Shown: piece after piece, positions 10,913-22,207 of the stretch
Layout: each line of letters starts with the position of its first letter
Position numbering within the stretch: the first letter of the stretch is position 1
DNA from: Chrysoperla carnea
Taxonomy: Eukaryota; Arthropoda; Insecta; Neuroptera; Chrysopidae
Assembly (NCBI RefSeq): GCF_905475395.1
Contig: NC_058342.1
Span: 31,826,140 to 31,890,139 of the forward strand
DNA length: 64,000 nt
Reading direction: 5' to 3'
Position numbers and translations under genes: made by a program
Notes under the pieces: model-generated
The model's database searches: none
What the model saw: only the letters and a program-made list of their open reading frames with translations
What the model was told of the DNA's origin: nothing

Positions 10913-11454
10913 AAATGTGTTATGTTCTGCGAAAGAAATAAAAAATTGGCCAAACAGAATTAATTCTTAAGTGATTCATTTTGAAATGAATTGAATCAAA
11001 GTTATTCAACTCAACACTAGTTCGTATTAAAAAAAAAAATAGAAAAAGTTTTTTAACTCCATGTAAATAAATGCAATCAGTCGTTTGAAAATGTAAATAA
11101 GAGTTGGATAAAAAAAAAGCAGTAGAAAAAAAGGTTGATCTTGTCATAATGCATGCATCAAACAACTACATAAAAATTCATATTATCGATTCGACAACTT
11201 TTCCCAGATACATCATTTATAAAATTGTCGAAACTCAGTTGAAAAAGTACAAGCTCAAGCAAGAATAGTAAACGAGCCAAAACTACAAACTAAACAAATA
11301 GTATGGCTGTATAGGAGCAATTGCGAGATGATCTTCATACAAACACACATACCTTTCAAATACACAGCATGCATTTCATTTAATTGTGCATAGGAATGTA
11401 TTATTCTCTTTATCCCATTCTTCCAGCTTTTTTCATGTCCAATATCAATTATTT
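10913..11454. other. AT-rich DNA without recognised gene
   Basis: No gene was seen. A reading frame of about 80 codons on the minus strand (10920-11165) is A/T-run driven. Confidence 0.5.
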
Positions 11455-11542
11455 GTCGCTCTATTAGCTCAGTTGGTTAAGACGTAACTAATTCCGTCCG
11501 CGGTATGCCTAGGGTAGCGGGTTCGATTCCCGCCGTCGCTAC
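11455..11542 (+). mobile_element. SINE-1 tRNA-like head
   Basis: This is the 5' tRNA-related region of SINE-1 with an A box (TTAGCTCAGTTGG) and a B box (GGTTCGATTCC). It is followed directly by MITE-A sequence, so the SINE body is missing. The head does not fold into a complete cloverleaf because the acceptor ends do not pair. It is therefore a tRNA-derived promoter, not a tRNA gene. Confidence 0.75.
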
Positions 11543-11546
11543 AAAA

Positions 11547-12044
11547 TTAAAACTTTCCAAAAATCACAAAAAATTCCTAGATCATCGGGCTTTTTAATTT
11601 TTATTTTATCGTTCAAAGTTGAATGATGAATCATATAGGTTATCCTTTGCAAATGGATATTTCTGTATCAAAAAATGTAGAGAGTGTGATAAAAAACTAT
11701 CTAAAATATTTAAACAATCTTGTAGTTTATAATAATACCATCAAAATATAAGGTTGTTCATGATATCAAAACAAAATTTTAATTTAATTATGAGTTCATC
11801 GAAGATTCATCATTTCATGAACAGAGACGACTACAGTTAATTTATTAATGATTGAAGAGCGGTATCTATATTATCAAATTTATAAGCATCACTTGCATAT
11901 GATATATTTTTGTAGTTGCGTGGTATTGTAAAGCTAAAAATAACTCATTACTTGACTACAAAACATATATTTGGTTTGTTTGTATGCACCGTGGAATAAA
12001 CCAAAAATTTTTTACAATACTGTAAGTTTACAATCATCTTAAAA
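11547..12044 (+). mobile_element. MITE-A copy, 5' truncated
   Basis: The copy begins at AAACTTTCCAAAAATCAC and runs to the CAATCATCTTAA end. The family landmarks CATCGGGCTTTTT and TTGCGTGGTATTGTAAAGC are present. The left terminus is missing where it meets the SINE-1 head. Confidence 0.8.
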
Positions 12045-12639
12045 CGGCTTTACTGATTCAAAAAAAGAAATTTGATTTTAAAGAAAGTGCACCATTTTCG
12101 CCAGGCCGAAATCGATTTCGAAATGTATTTTCGACGAATGTGCCCGTATGTGCTCCTCTAGTGTCTTATATAAGTATGTAAGTTTAATCGGGATGTCCAC
12201 ATGGGAAGTTGAATGGGATAAAGAGAATAAATAAATTCCTATACACAATTTGACAAAATACATGCTGTATACAGATATCAATCGTCATGTTCGCTTCGTC
12301 ATTCGTATACCAAATAAATAATTCAACTCTCAACCAGAAACTTAGAAAATCTAAGATAATGCAATATATGTCACATATACACTTCTTTACTTGCCCCCAA
12401 TCCCCCTTCTACCGCTCTCATGCTGATCCATCTTTATTCTTACTGGTCGTTTGTTGTCATAACATTTCCCAATATTTTCGAACAAATAATTATAGGTAAA
12501 TAAAAAGTTATATAGGGTGATCAATAAACTGTTGACATACACTCAATACATACATATAGAGTGTCTCATTTTTATATCCTGTGTCCAAAAAATTTACAAA
12601 AATCTGTTTATAGAAATTCACGATGAACAATGCATAAGA
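12045..12639. other. Intergenic DNA
   Basis: No gene was recognised. Two short reading frames (12078-12281 minus, 12287-12499 plus) lack recognisable domains. Confidence 0.5.
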
Positions 12640-12698
12640 AATGGGCTCTTCAGCCTAAGCGTGTCCTTAGTGGACAGCCAATATAACCTAACCTAACC
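12640..12698 (+). mobile_element. SINE-1 3' end fragment
   Basis: It carries GCCTAAGCGTGTCCTTAG and GACAGCCAATATAACC followed by three CCTAA units. This is the shared SINE-1/LINE tail, 5' truncated. Confidence 0.8.
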
Positions 12699-12839
12699 TA
12701 TTCATATTTCATAATCATAATATTTTGCATAAACACCTGCTTAGCAAAATCAATGATAAATTCAGGTTCAGCAGGTGAAACTGCTCTAATTTGCCCTTCT
12801 TTTCGATACGCCTATGTTCGAAAATCTTTTCTCGGTTTA

Positions 12840-12972
12840 TGTTTTTATATCATGTATATATGAAATATATCAAGGTATACTAAGTTTAGTCCCAAGTTTG
12901 TACCGGCTATATACCAGCACTGTGTATACAAGATATTTCAAAAATTAACTCAGTAAATTGTTTGTTTTTTTT
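12840..12972 (+). mobile_element. DINE-B with internal deletion
   Basis: The head (TATATCATGTATATATG, AGTTTAGTCCCAAGTTTGTA) is joined directly to the tail (CACTGTGTATAC...AATTAACTCAGTAAATTG). The (GTCT)n core and most of the body are deleted, leaving a very short derivative of about 130 bp. Confidence 0.75.
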
Positions 12973-13367
12973 ACAAAATTCTAGCTTCAATTTTCCAACT
13001 TTTAACAGAAAGGTGAAAAAATTACTCAAAATTAATTTTCTTTGAAATTCTCATTTACAAAAAAAAGTAAGTAATTCTCAAGAAAAATTGTGAAAATTTA
13101 GTGGAACAATATTTATAAAGATTATTGAATTAAAAAATTTTAATTGGATCATATATTTCGTTTAAAATATAATAATAATGGACTTAGAAACATAAAGTTT
13201 TGATAAATAATTAACCAGTAAAATGATTGTTAAGAAAAGCGTACAGAATAAAATTCATATTTTGATAATGAATACAATTTACATAATCAGATAAAATAAT
13301 AATGTACGTTGTTAGATGTGAGCGGGAGTACTTCTACATACAACTAATAGTCCAAGAGATGAGTGGC
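12973..13367. other. AT-rich DNA without recognised gene
   Basis: Nothing recognisable was seen. Confidence 0.5.
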
Positions 13368-13641
13368 TTTTTATACCATATATATTAAATATACATAGTA
13401 TATTAAGTTTAGTCCCAAGTTTGTAACGCTTAAAATATCGATACCATGAACAAAATTTTGATATAGGTGTTCATAAAATCACCTAATTAGCCCATTTCTG
13501 GTTGTCTGTCTGTCTGTCAAAAAAAAAAAGAGATATGAGGCAGAAATTTTTATAACGTGCTCAGGACGTAAAAATTGAGGTCTAGTTCGTAAATGAGCAA
13601 CATAGGTCAATTAGGTCTTCTTGTAAACCGTAAACCAGGGA
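13368..13641 (+). mobile_element. DINE-B 5' part
   Basis: The head and (GTCT)n core (about 13501-13518) are present. The copy stops at GTAAACCGTAAACC, just before a strong hairpin, and the 3' half is missing. Confidence 0.75.
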
Positions 13642-13645
13642 TAAA

Positions 13646-13714
13646 ATAGCCTGGCAGATGATTTAAATAGTGCAGAGGATTTTAATACTGCATTTAAATC
13701 ATCTGCCAGGCTAT
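13646..13714. repeat. Strong hairpin next to DINE-B
   Basis: The left arm at 13646-13674 (ATAGCCTGGCAGATGATTTA onward) and the right arm at 13689-13714 are inverse copies over about 26 bases, with one short interruption and a loop of about 14 bases. Function is unknown. It could be the end of an element or a recent foldback. Confidence 0.8.
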
Positions 13715-14236
13715 TCTAGCCCCCACCAAATCATGCCAGGCGATAATTACTCGTCTAATTGAATATAAGACTTTAAAATGGTGCATACACACATTCGCAA
13801 GTTATCAACTTTCAATGTGCCTCAAATATGTACTCAAAAAAGCCACTCAGCTCTCCAGCTATATAAACGAGGGGTACGTTCACATCACTACCTCTATATT
13901 TGAATATAATATGTGAATGGAACCTATCGGTTGTAACTCAATACGTACCCTAATATTCACATAAGTTATATAACAGCTATGAATGTTTTATATGTACGTA
14001 TATGAATCTAATATCAGATATTCATTATATAAATGGAAGGCCAGGTAAATATATTTTAGGAGCTTAAATCGAATCAAAAACCAGGTTGACATTTTACTTT
14101 TGTTTTGAAAATTCACTATGTTTTCGAACAAAAACACTATTTTGCTGAAATAACTGAGAAATCTCTCCTTTTCTAACTTAAGTATAATCAAGTTTAATAT
14201 TTTTATTTGACTTAGTATTTAATAACAATAGTAGCA
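13715..14236. other. Intergenic DNA
   Basis: No gene was recognised. A minus-strand reading frame (13988-14191) has no known domain. Confidence 0.5.
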
Positions 14237-14309
14237 GACCGTGTGGCCTAATGGATAAGGCGTCGGACTTCGGATCCGAAGATTGCAGGTTCGAGTCCTG
14301 TCACGGTCG
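14237..14309 (+). tRNA. tRNA-Arg (TCG)
   Basis: The 72-base body is identical to the copy at 7451, with all stems paired and anticodon TCG in the loop CTTCGGA. The flanks differ from those at 7451. The discriminator is G here, and a long T-run follows at 14316 as terminator. It lies about 165 bases upstream of an altered paralogue on the same strand, so this pair looks like a local duplication. Confidence 0.94.
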
Positions 14310-14473
14310 ACAATAATTTTTTTTAATGTAATTTTTTTATTTTTCTTTGTGCTGTTGAAGATGTAACTTCATTTAATGGTACAAAGTAAATCTTCTAAAA
14401 CTGCATGGAAAAGAGGAAGTTGGTTTAAAAGATGGAATGTTAGTTCATTTATCATTTGATAATATTAGTAATA

Positions 14474-14545
14474 AACCGTGTGGCCTAATGGATAAGGCGT
14501 CGGACTTGAGATCCGAAGTTTGCAGGTTCAAGTCTTGTCACGGTC
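14474..14545 (+). tRNA. tRNA-Arg-like gene with TGA anticodon
   Basis: The body matches the tRNA-Arg copy upstream, but the anticodon loop reads CTTGAGA, so the anticodon is TGA, which would read the Ser codon UCA. The anticodon stem TCGGA/TCCGA is intact. Base 1 is A instead of G and no longer pairs with the last C of the acceptor. The T-loop is TTCAAGT, with a GU-containing stem GCAGG/CTTGT. A TTTTT terminator follows. It has the short variable loop of Arg, not the long arm of Ser tRNA. It may be a decaying copy or an anticodon-shifted tRNA. Confidence 0.75.
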
Positions 14546-15050
14546 AACAAGTTTTTATTCATAGAATTCTTATATTTTTCTTTGCTCTGTTTAAGATGTA
14601 ACTCTTGATGCTTTTCTCTTTTCCCACGCAATTTTCGACTACTGACCATTCCCTTTCAAAAATAATCTTCAATAAAATGGATTCAACATAGAAATTATCA
14701 CTGTTTTGATAAAAATAAGTGAATATTAGTTAAATTCTTGTAAATAACGTTTCCAGAACTATGATGCTGTTGAAAATGGTTATTACAAAGATGGTGTAAT
14801 AAAGCATACCTGGTATTTGATTTCGAAGTTCAATTAAGCTAGAAAAGACATTATCAACGTTATCATATTCCACATGTTCCAACCCCACATGTACCCATAT
14901 GTGTAGTATGCTAGAATTTCGAATATTATTTTCTAAGTTGTATAGTATACAATCAGACCCATATACATACATACCCTAATATATGTTAGTGATGGGACGA
15001 ATAATCGCAGAAAAATATAATAATCTGGAGAAATAATATATAAGGATTAA
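14546..15050. other. Intergenic DNA
   Basis: No gene was recognised. The sequence just after the altered tRNA resembles that after the copy at 14237 (TTTTTCTTTG, then GATGTAACT). This supports duplication of the tRNA with its downstream flank. Confidence 0.5.
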
Positions 15051-15205
15051 TAAAGATGATTGTTTACCTACAGTATTTAAAAAGTTTAGGTTTATTGCAC
15101 GGTACATTCATATAAACCAAATACATGCTTTGTAGTCCAGTAATGAGAAATTTTTGGCTTTACAATACCACGCAACTCCAAAAATATATAATATATTGTG
15201 TGCCG
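15051..15205 (-). mobile_element. MITE-A fragment
   Basis: The right end of MITE-A runs from AAAGATGATTG to AATATATTGTGTGC, interrupted there by another MITE-A copy in the same orientation. Confidence 0.75.
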
Positions 15206-15207
15206 TT

Positions 15208-15727
15208 TTAAGATGATTGTAAACCTACAGTATTGTAAAAAAGTTTTGGTTTAGTGCACGGTGCATACAAACAAACCAAATATATGTTTTGTAGTCAAGT
15301 AATGAGTTATTTTTAGCTTTACAATACCACGCAACTACAAAAATATATAATATATTTTGTGCAAGTGCTGCTTATAAATTTGATAATATAGATATCACTC
15401 TTCAATCATCAATACTCTAACTATAGTCGTCTCTGTTCATCAAACGATGGATCTTCGATGAACTCATAATTAAATTAAAATTATGTTTTGATATCATCGA
15501 CAACCTTATATTTTGATGGTATTTTTATAAACTACAAGATTGTCTAAATATTTTAGATAGTTTTTTATCACACTCTCTAGACTTTTTGATATAGAAATAT
15601 CCAATTGAAAAGGATAACCTATATGATTCATCATTTTTTCAGCCAACTTTGAACGATAAAATAATAATAAAAAGCCCGATGACCTAGGAATTTTTTGTGA
15701 TTTTTGGAAACTTTGTTAATTAAAAAA
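15208..15727 (-). mobile_element. MITE-A copy, nearly complete
   Basis: The copy runs from TTAAGATGATTGTAAACC through all family landmarks to GGAAACTTTGTTAATTAAAA. It starts inside the previous MITE-A fragment. Confidence 0.8.
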
Positions 15728-16646
15728 TTCAACATTCGTCGCGGTCGCATCACTAATATAGAGTATGGATATATAAAATAACATGTTCTATTGTAAAATG
15801 TAAGTATAATACACTTATCATAGGTATAATATCTTATTGTTTAACATAACCTCAACTCAAAATCATATAATTATCTACGTGTTGTGTAATATATTTGTGT
15901 ATTTTAATTGTAAAATACGAACATATTTGAACACTCAAATATTTTATATTTGACGTCATGTGTGTGAAAATAAATCTGAATTTACATTTTTTTTTTTAAT
16001 TGATTAGGTAACTCATAGAAGTAATAACATAGAACCGTTTAATGTGACCATCGAAACGGTTAATCGTTATTCGTTGTGTGCGTAGTCATGGTAGGGACAA
16101 TAAATTGGATGCCAGCGCTTCCAGTGAAAAATTGTGGCGATAAAGGAGACTGTTATGACTAATTTGCAATTCTTTACATGTTAATATTAAAACTATTGAA
16201 AAACACGAATTAATTAAACTTAATGCATTAAAAATTGTGAAAATAAGAAATCAAATTGCACAAATATTATTTTTCAAATGTAAATTATCATAATTATTTA
16301 TTTAAATTTGTGAGACAATAATATTAAATTTTCAATGTAAGTCATAAATGCAATTCATACAATTATATATGCATCCATACAATTCTACAATAAAAGTAGT
16401 GTATCGTTACCATGGAAACGCCTCCAATAAAACTCACACACGGTGCGAATAGATGAGAATCGTTTAACGGTCGATCGAAGGTGTCCAGATTAAAATGGAC
16501 CACCTGTATAAGTTTTCAATATCATCGTCGAAAATTTTACTTTCTTAGAAAGTACTTTAAACGTCAAGTTGAGTAAGCACCACTACCTTAACGAGATATG
16601 ACTATAATGTCAGATGATTGTATTCTTGTAAACAAATTTAGATGCA
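15728..16646. other. Intergenic DNA, locally less AT-rich
   Basis: No gene was recognised. The part 16020-16510 has more CG words (CATCGAAACGGTTAATCG, GGTCGATCGAAGG) than its surroundings and could be a regulatory or older unique segment. No coding frame supports a gene. Confidence 0.45.
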
Positions 16647-17141
16647 TTTTTATACCATGCATATATGTAATATGCAAGGTATACTAAGTTTAGTCCCAAG
16701 TTTGTCGTCTGCCGTCTATCGTCTGTAGTCTGTCTGTCTGTCTGTCATCACGATTACTCAAAAAAGAAAAGAGATATCAAGCTTATACAGCGTACTGAGG
16801 ACGTAAAAAGTGAGATCAAGTTCGTAAATGGGCAACATAGGTCATTTGGGTCTTGTTTCCGTAGGACCCATCTTGTAAACCGTTGGAGATAGAACAAAAG
16901 TATAAATGTAAAAAATATTCCTTATAAAAAATTAACCAACTTTAGTTTGAAACATTTTTTCGTAAGTATCACTGTTTACCCGAGAAGGCGCAAATAAGGC
17001 GTAAATTGAATAGTAGGTATTATATGGGAATATCAGTTATGTATGTGTGACATGTCTGTATGTATAACGTGTTAGAGTTATCAACACTGTCTATACATGG
17101 TATTTCAACAATTAGCTCAGTCAATTGTTTGTTTTCACTTG
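16647..17141 (+). mobile_element. DINE-B copy, full length
   Basis: The copy is complete from TTTTTATACCATGC to TTTGTTTTCACTTG. The GTCT/GTCG-rich core lies at about 16701-16746. The subterminal pair ATACCATG near the start and TATACATGGTAT at about 17091-17103 is present, followed by the 3' hairpin. It has no coding capacity. Confidence 0.85.
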
Positions 17142-17554
17142 TTTTAGTATGCACTTAGTCGAGTTAGGTACATCAACACACACTCGTTTGACTGCACAAT
17201 GCATTGCTTGCTATCCCATCTGACTACACTTTCCTGTAGCAGAAAAAAAGAAATGTATAAAACTAATTCAAAACAAATATGGTTGAACATTTTATTTTCC
17301 CAACATTTTCATTTTGACAAAAAAATAGAAAACAAGTTTTATTTTCAAACAAACTTTGTGTTTTAGATATTCAAATGAAAAACAATACTAAAACTGTTAC
17401 TACTGCTGCCTGCTGTCTGAAATGAGATGGATATATGTGTTTCTAGGATGCATTTTCTCATTTATAAAATAAACTTTATAAATGTGTGTCTTTTGCAAAT
17501 ACACGCTTACAATTTTCACGATAACGTCCAACGAAAAGACCTTGTACAAATTAT
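17142..17554. other. AT-rich DNA without recognised gene
   Basis: Nothing recognisable was seen. Confidence 0.5.
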
Positions 17555-17836
17555 ATGTAATCTCTAGGCTAGGTTAGGTTAGATTAAATTGGCTGTCCGC
17601 GAAGGACACACTTAGGCTATAGAGTTTTCTCACCTTTCATTTATCAGCTCCTCAATTTAAGAAGATGAGTGCACCTCCTTCATGCATATACCATGCATTA
17701 CACCAGCCCATCACAACTATTAATTAAATTAATTTTGTTACGACGACGGGAATCGAACCCGCTACCCTAAGCATACCGCGGACGGAATTGGTTACGCCTT
17801 AACCAACTGAGCTAATAGGGCGACATGTAATCTCTA
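17555..17836 (-). mobile_element. SINE-1, full length, with target-site duplication
   Basis: The element body is about 17567-17824. On the minus strand it begins with GTCGCCCTATTAGCTCAG (A box), has B box GGTTCGATTCC, a non-tRNA body, GACACACTTAGG inverted near the tail, and ends in CCTAA units. The 12-base word ATGTAATCTCTA flanks it on both sides (17555-17566 and 17825-17836). This is direct evidence of target-primed retrotransposition and of a fairly recent insertion. Confidence 0.93.
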
Positions 17837-17969
17837 TTTCGGTCAAACTTTTTCAAATTTTTGAGAATGATAGTTTAAGTCATTCTAAATATAACTTCCC
17901 ATGGTCACAAGTCATGAAAATGGCAGGATTTCAAGTTATCGCTAAATTAAAACTGGAAAATGTGCTCAT

Positions 17970-18085
17970 TTATATAAAAAAAAATCGGTCCATCCGTTTA
18001 GGCGATACAATGCCACAGACAGACAGGCACACACACATAGCGATCAAACTTATTACACCCCTTTTTTTTTAGTTAGGAGGTTAAA
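17970..18085 (-). repeat. Rep-C terminal fragment
   Basis: It contains ATCGGTCCATCCGTTTAGGC, GACAGACAGGCACACAC and the pyrimidine end ACCCC(T)n before AGTTAGGAGGTTAAAAA. The inner half is missing. Confidence 0.7.
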
Positions 18086-18690
18086 AATACAAAATTTGGA
18101 ATTAAAATTAAATTCAGCGCTGAATCTTTGAGCTCTTGTATTGTATCAACCATGTTATTCCCACGGGACACGTAATTTCCATGAAACATGTTAGCATGTA
18201 AATAGTTATTCGGAAAGATTAGTTTATAAACATAAATAAATACATATGTACACTGTGGTTCAAAATAATCATCCATCCCAAAAGCTCACCCCAAAATATT
18301 ATAATTCAATTATCAAATGATCAATTGATTTGAGATCAAATAAATTATTTGCTTGTTTGTTTTATAGCAAAAAAATTTACTTACTTGGAAAAAAAAAACA
18401 AAAAAAAAAAAACGATCGTACTTTTAACAAAATAAATAAAAAGTTTATGTGTCAAAACTTTTTAATACGCATTTTTTACCATAAATTATTTGTGAAAACT
18501 TTTCTTAAAAAAAAAAAAGGAAGAGTCTTCATCGTATCGAATATCATTTTCAAACAGTTTTTCTTTTTATTTTTTAACTAGAGTAAACACGAAAAACGAT
18601 GAACCAAGTTCAAGTTGATTCAGTTTTTTTTTTTTTCTAGTTAAATGAAGAGGGGGTAAAAACTAAAACATTTGTTTTTTTAATGGGTTT
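18086..18690. other. AT-rich DNA with A and T runs
   Basis: No gene was seen. Long A-runs near 18389-18412 and 18507-18520 and T-runs near 18627-18638 are the only notable features. Confidence 0.5.
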
Positions 18691-19240
18691 TTAATGGGCG
18701 ATCGAAAAAAAATCGACATCGGGATGTCAACGGAAATACACGTTTTTAGGGTCTCTGATTCCAAAAAAGTGGTTTTTAAAAAATGTTGCGTCCGTCGGTA
18801 TGTCGGTATGTCGGTATGTCTGTTACCAAGCTGGAGCCTTTCAACCGATTTTTCTCAAACTCGGTACATTCTCGGTTCATTTTGGTCATAATTCCAGATG
18901 ATTTTTCATTTTTTCGCTAGGTCATTTTTCAAGGGTACTTCCCTCTACACCAAAACAAGATTTTTGGGGTTTTTTTAAAAACGGCTCAAATGATTTCGAT
19001 TAAACTTGGCACAAGGCTAGACCTTAAGGTGTTCCTTGGATTGGTATAAGCCACATAACCGGTAAAATTCGAGAAGGGTCACACCCTAGGGAAAACCTTT
19101 CCAAATGGACAGGAAAATGGACTTTTCTAGGTAAAGGCTGAGGGAACAGCAGTGAAACTTCGTATCAGGGTTTATACCAACAAGGTCCTAGGTTTGATAT
19201 AACTCTCCTCTGGGACCCCTCCCCCTGGAGCCGTGGAGCT
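18691..19240 (+). repeat. Rep-D: GTCGGTAT-repeat element
   Basis: A short array of GTCGGTAT units lies at about 18793-18822. It is preceded by GTCTCTGATTCCAAAAAAGT and followed by CAACCGATTTTTCTCAAACT, a wording common in DINE-like repeats. It occurs once in this window. A reading frame of 65 codons over it is not a gene. Confidence 0.5.
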
Positions 19241-19243
19241 GGA

Positions 19244-19487
19244 GGCTTATTGTACTAAAAAGTAGAAAGTAATTTTATCTATGAGTCACTCAAACCCGAC
19301 TATTTGTAAAAGCTTAAGGTGCTTAATATGAAGAAGGAATGGAAAAATAACTAGGCATGTGGAGTAGATGAGGCGTTCTGATTCATTTTTGATATTTTAA
19401 ATTGAGCGCCTCAAGCTTTTACAAATAGTCGGGGATCAATGACTCATAGATAAAATTATTTTCTACTTTTTAGTACAATAAAAGCTT
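19244..19487. mobile_element. FB-E foldback element
   Basis: Two arms of about 75-80 bases are inverse copies. The left arm at 19250-19325 reads TATTGTACTAAAAAGTAGAA onward to TAAAAGCTTAAGG. The right arm at 19405-19482 is its inverse, ending TTCTACTTTTTAGTACAATA. The central segment is about 80 bases and non-coding. A second, right-truncated copy lies at 56330. It is a MITE-like foldback with no coding capacity. Confidence 0.85.
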
Positions 19488-19490
19488 GTC

Positions 19491-20079
19491 ACTTAAAAAG
19501 TTTTTTTTTTTTAATTTTTTTAGAATATGAAAAATATATCGAGATAAGAAAAAGGAAGTTCAAATCAACTTACGTGGCATAAGCCCTACATCAAATCCAA
19601 CAACTGCAGACAGAACAATTTCGTGAAGACGTTTTTTTTGTTCTTTCTTTCATATAAATGACAAATGCCAAATGTTATTTTTTAATAATAGCTTTTTTTT
19701 AAACATACATTTTTTCCTGATGTTTTTGTTAAGAAGAAGCAGCATAAAGCATATTTTCAATTTTCACTTTCTAACAACAAGAGAAGAGGTTTGTGTGAGA
19801 GGTTTTCAAAACCACTTCCGTACATTTTATAACATTTTTCTTTTATACATAATTCATATTCCATGTAAACCATAATGGCTAGTTTTGTATCCTTCTTTTT
19901 ATAATTTATTTTTTTCAAAAATGAATTTTTTTTAATCCGTTTTATTTGCAAGATAACGCGTTCTATGTAGTCTAAACGTTAATTACCATGGAAAATTTTC
20001 AGCACAAAATTGTATGTAGAAATTTCGAATTAATTAAATTCTTAATCTGATTATAAAAAAATATTTAATAAGGCAAATC
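19491..20079. other. AT-rich DNA without recognised gene
   Basis: Two short overlapping reading frames on opposite strands (about 19672-19951) have no known domain. Confidence 0.5.
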
Positions 20080-20420
20080 GATTGACGTCTGAATCATCAA
20101 AATCGGTCCACACCTTTGGTCTCTAGTGTGCCATATAGGAACACACATATATAGACTGACACATACACATTCCCACTCCTTTGCGTTGCTCAGTCGGGTA
20201 AAAAACATGAGAGATCTTGGTTGCGAGTTAGTAAAAATATAAACTTTAACTCGGAAACGGCTTCAACAATTTTCATGAAAGTTACTACCTATGCAGGGGG
20301 TTACGAAGGCAAAAAGTCGATCTTACTATGTTTCATTTTTAGAAAACGTCGTTTTTCATTTTTAGAAAACGCAAAGCTCGGCCATCGATGTACTTATTTT
20401 TATTACTACATATAATTTCT
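20080..20420 (-). repeat. Rep-I copy
   Basis: The segment AATCATCAAAATCGGTCC to TTGCGTTGCTCAGTCGGG is the inverse of the 24345-24690 repeat. Beyond it, the sequence contains a direct duplication of TTTCATTTTTAGAAAACG at about 20331 and 20355. It is non-coding. Confidence 0.6.
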
Positions 20421-21272
20421 TGCTAAAAGTAAATAAAAGTTCTTGGTGTGCCCCCCCTCCCACATAAAACCCATAAAAAATGAATTTTTTGAGATCCATT
20501 AAAAGGAGAAAGTCAAAGTTAGAAATCGTCTAAAACACACGTCTTCGAAAGTGCCTTTTCTTAATTGTTAAATACCTAAAAAGTGAATGAAAAAATTTAT
20601 CGGCCAGTTTTAGTCAAAACAAAAATTTTCATTTTCATGCTTCTCATTATTTCTACCAAGAAGTAAAGGCTTGATTAACAAATTAAATTGCTTCACCAAT
20701 TTGATGTACTTTACAAGGTAAAAACATATATGAAATATTTATATGGTGAAAATAACAGGAACCACGTCAAAGTTCACTTGCAAACAGCATCAACAACATA
20801 TATATACATTTTACATTTTTGTTCCAAAATGAACTTTCTAAAAAAAGCAGCTTTGTAAAAGCAAAAATACATTTTTTAATATAAAATTTTTAATAACCCA
20901 AATCGTTAATTTAATATGATATGAATAAACCTTTAGAGAACAAAGTATGTTTGCTATTTTTATGTAAATTAATAATAAATCCATCAAACCACTAGATATA
21001 TCCCCTAACTCCATCAAAATCTCCTTACCCTTTCCTTCACAACCCCTCATACGTACCTATTCTACCCCCTATGTGTTCATATACATATTATTCACTTTTC
21101 ATAATATTTCTATACTTTTTATTTATATAAATTTAAAATGTTTGTGTCTTGATTAAAATCATGCGCGATTTTTTTTTTTTGCGGATGCATTTCATATATG
21201 CATCGTTTTTTTTAGTACTTATTTCATAGATATTTTAAACGGTATGTATAATTTTTTGAACTGTACACACAC
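20421..21272. other. AT-rich DNA without recognised gene
   Basis: No gene was recognised. A minus-strand reading frame at 20838-21050 has no domain. Confidence 0.5.
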
Positions 21273-21713
21273 TTAAGGAGGTATGCAAGGATTGGATACT
21301 ACCAACGATTTCAATAAAATTATATAAATATATTTTTTTATTAATAAAGTTTCCAAAAATCACCAAAAAATTCATAGGTCATCGGGCTTTTTATTAATTT
21401 TTTTATCGTTCAAAGTTGACTGAAAAAATGATGAATCATATAGGTTATCCTTTTTAATTGGATATTTCTATATCAAAAAATCTAGAGAGTGTGATAAAAA
21501 ACTATCTAAAATATTTAGACAATCTTGTAGTTTAATATATAATAATACCATCAAAATATAAGATTGTCGATGATATAACAATAAAATTTTAATTTAATTA
21601 TGAGTTCATTGAAGATCCATCATTTTATTAACAGAGACGACTATAGATAGTTTATTAATGATTGAAGAGAGATATCTATATTATCAAATTTTTAAGCTTT
21701 ATTAAATACATTT
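21273..21713 (+). mobile_element. MITE-A copy, right side lost
   Basis: It starts TTAAGGAGGTATGCAAGG and runs to ATATCTATATTATCAAAT, where it breaks into a second copy of the same family in the same orientation. Confidence 0.8.
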
Positions 21714-22207
21714 TTTAATTAAAAACTTTCCAAAAATCACAAAAAATTCATAGGTCATGGGTCTTTTTAATTTTTATTTTATCGTTCAAAGCTGAATGAT
21801 GAATCCTATAGGTTATCCTTTTCAATTGGATATTTCCATATCAAAAAATCTAGAGAGTGTGATAAAAAACTATCTAAAATATTTAGACAATCTTGTAGTT
21901 TATAATAATACCATCAAAATATAAGGTTGTCGATGATATCAAAACTAAATTTTGGTTTAATTATGAGTTCATCGAAGGTCCATCATTTGATGAACTACAG
22001 TATTGATGGTTGAAGAGCGATATCTATATTATAAAATTTATAAGCAACACTTGCACACAATATATTATATATTTTTGTAGTTGTGTGGTATTGTAAAGCT
22101 AAAAATAACTCATTACTTGACTACAAAGCATGTATTTGATTAATATGTATGTACCGTGCAATAAACCAAAACTTTTTTACAATACTGTAGTGAAACAATC
22201 ACCTTAA
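21714..22207 (+). mobile_element. MITE-A copy, left end truncated
   Basis: It starts inside the family at AAACTTTCCAAAAATC and ends CAATCACCTTAA. Together with the preceding copy it makes a tandem pair. Confidence 0.8.

Noticed and set aside
11455..11542. Apparent tRNA gene with A and B boxes
   Set aside because: The acceptor ends do not pair, and the same sequence heads SINE-1 copies with target-site duplications. It is a SINE head.
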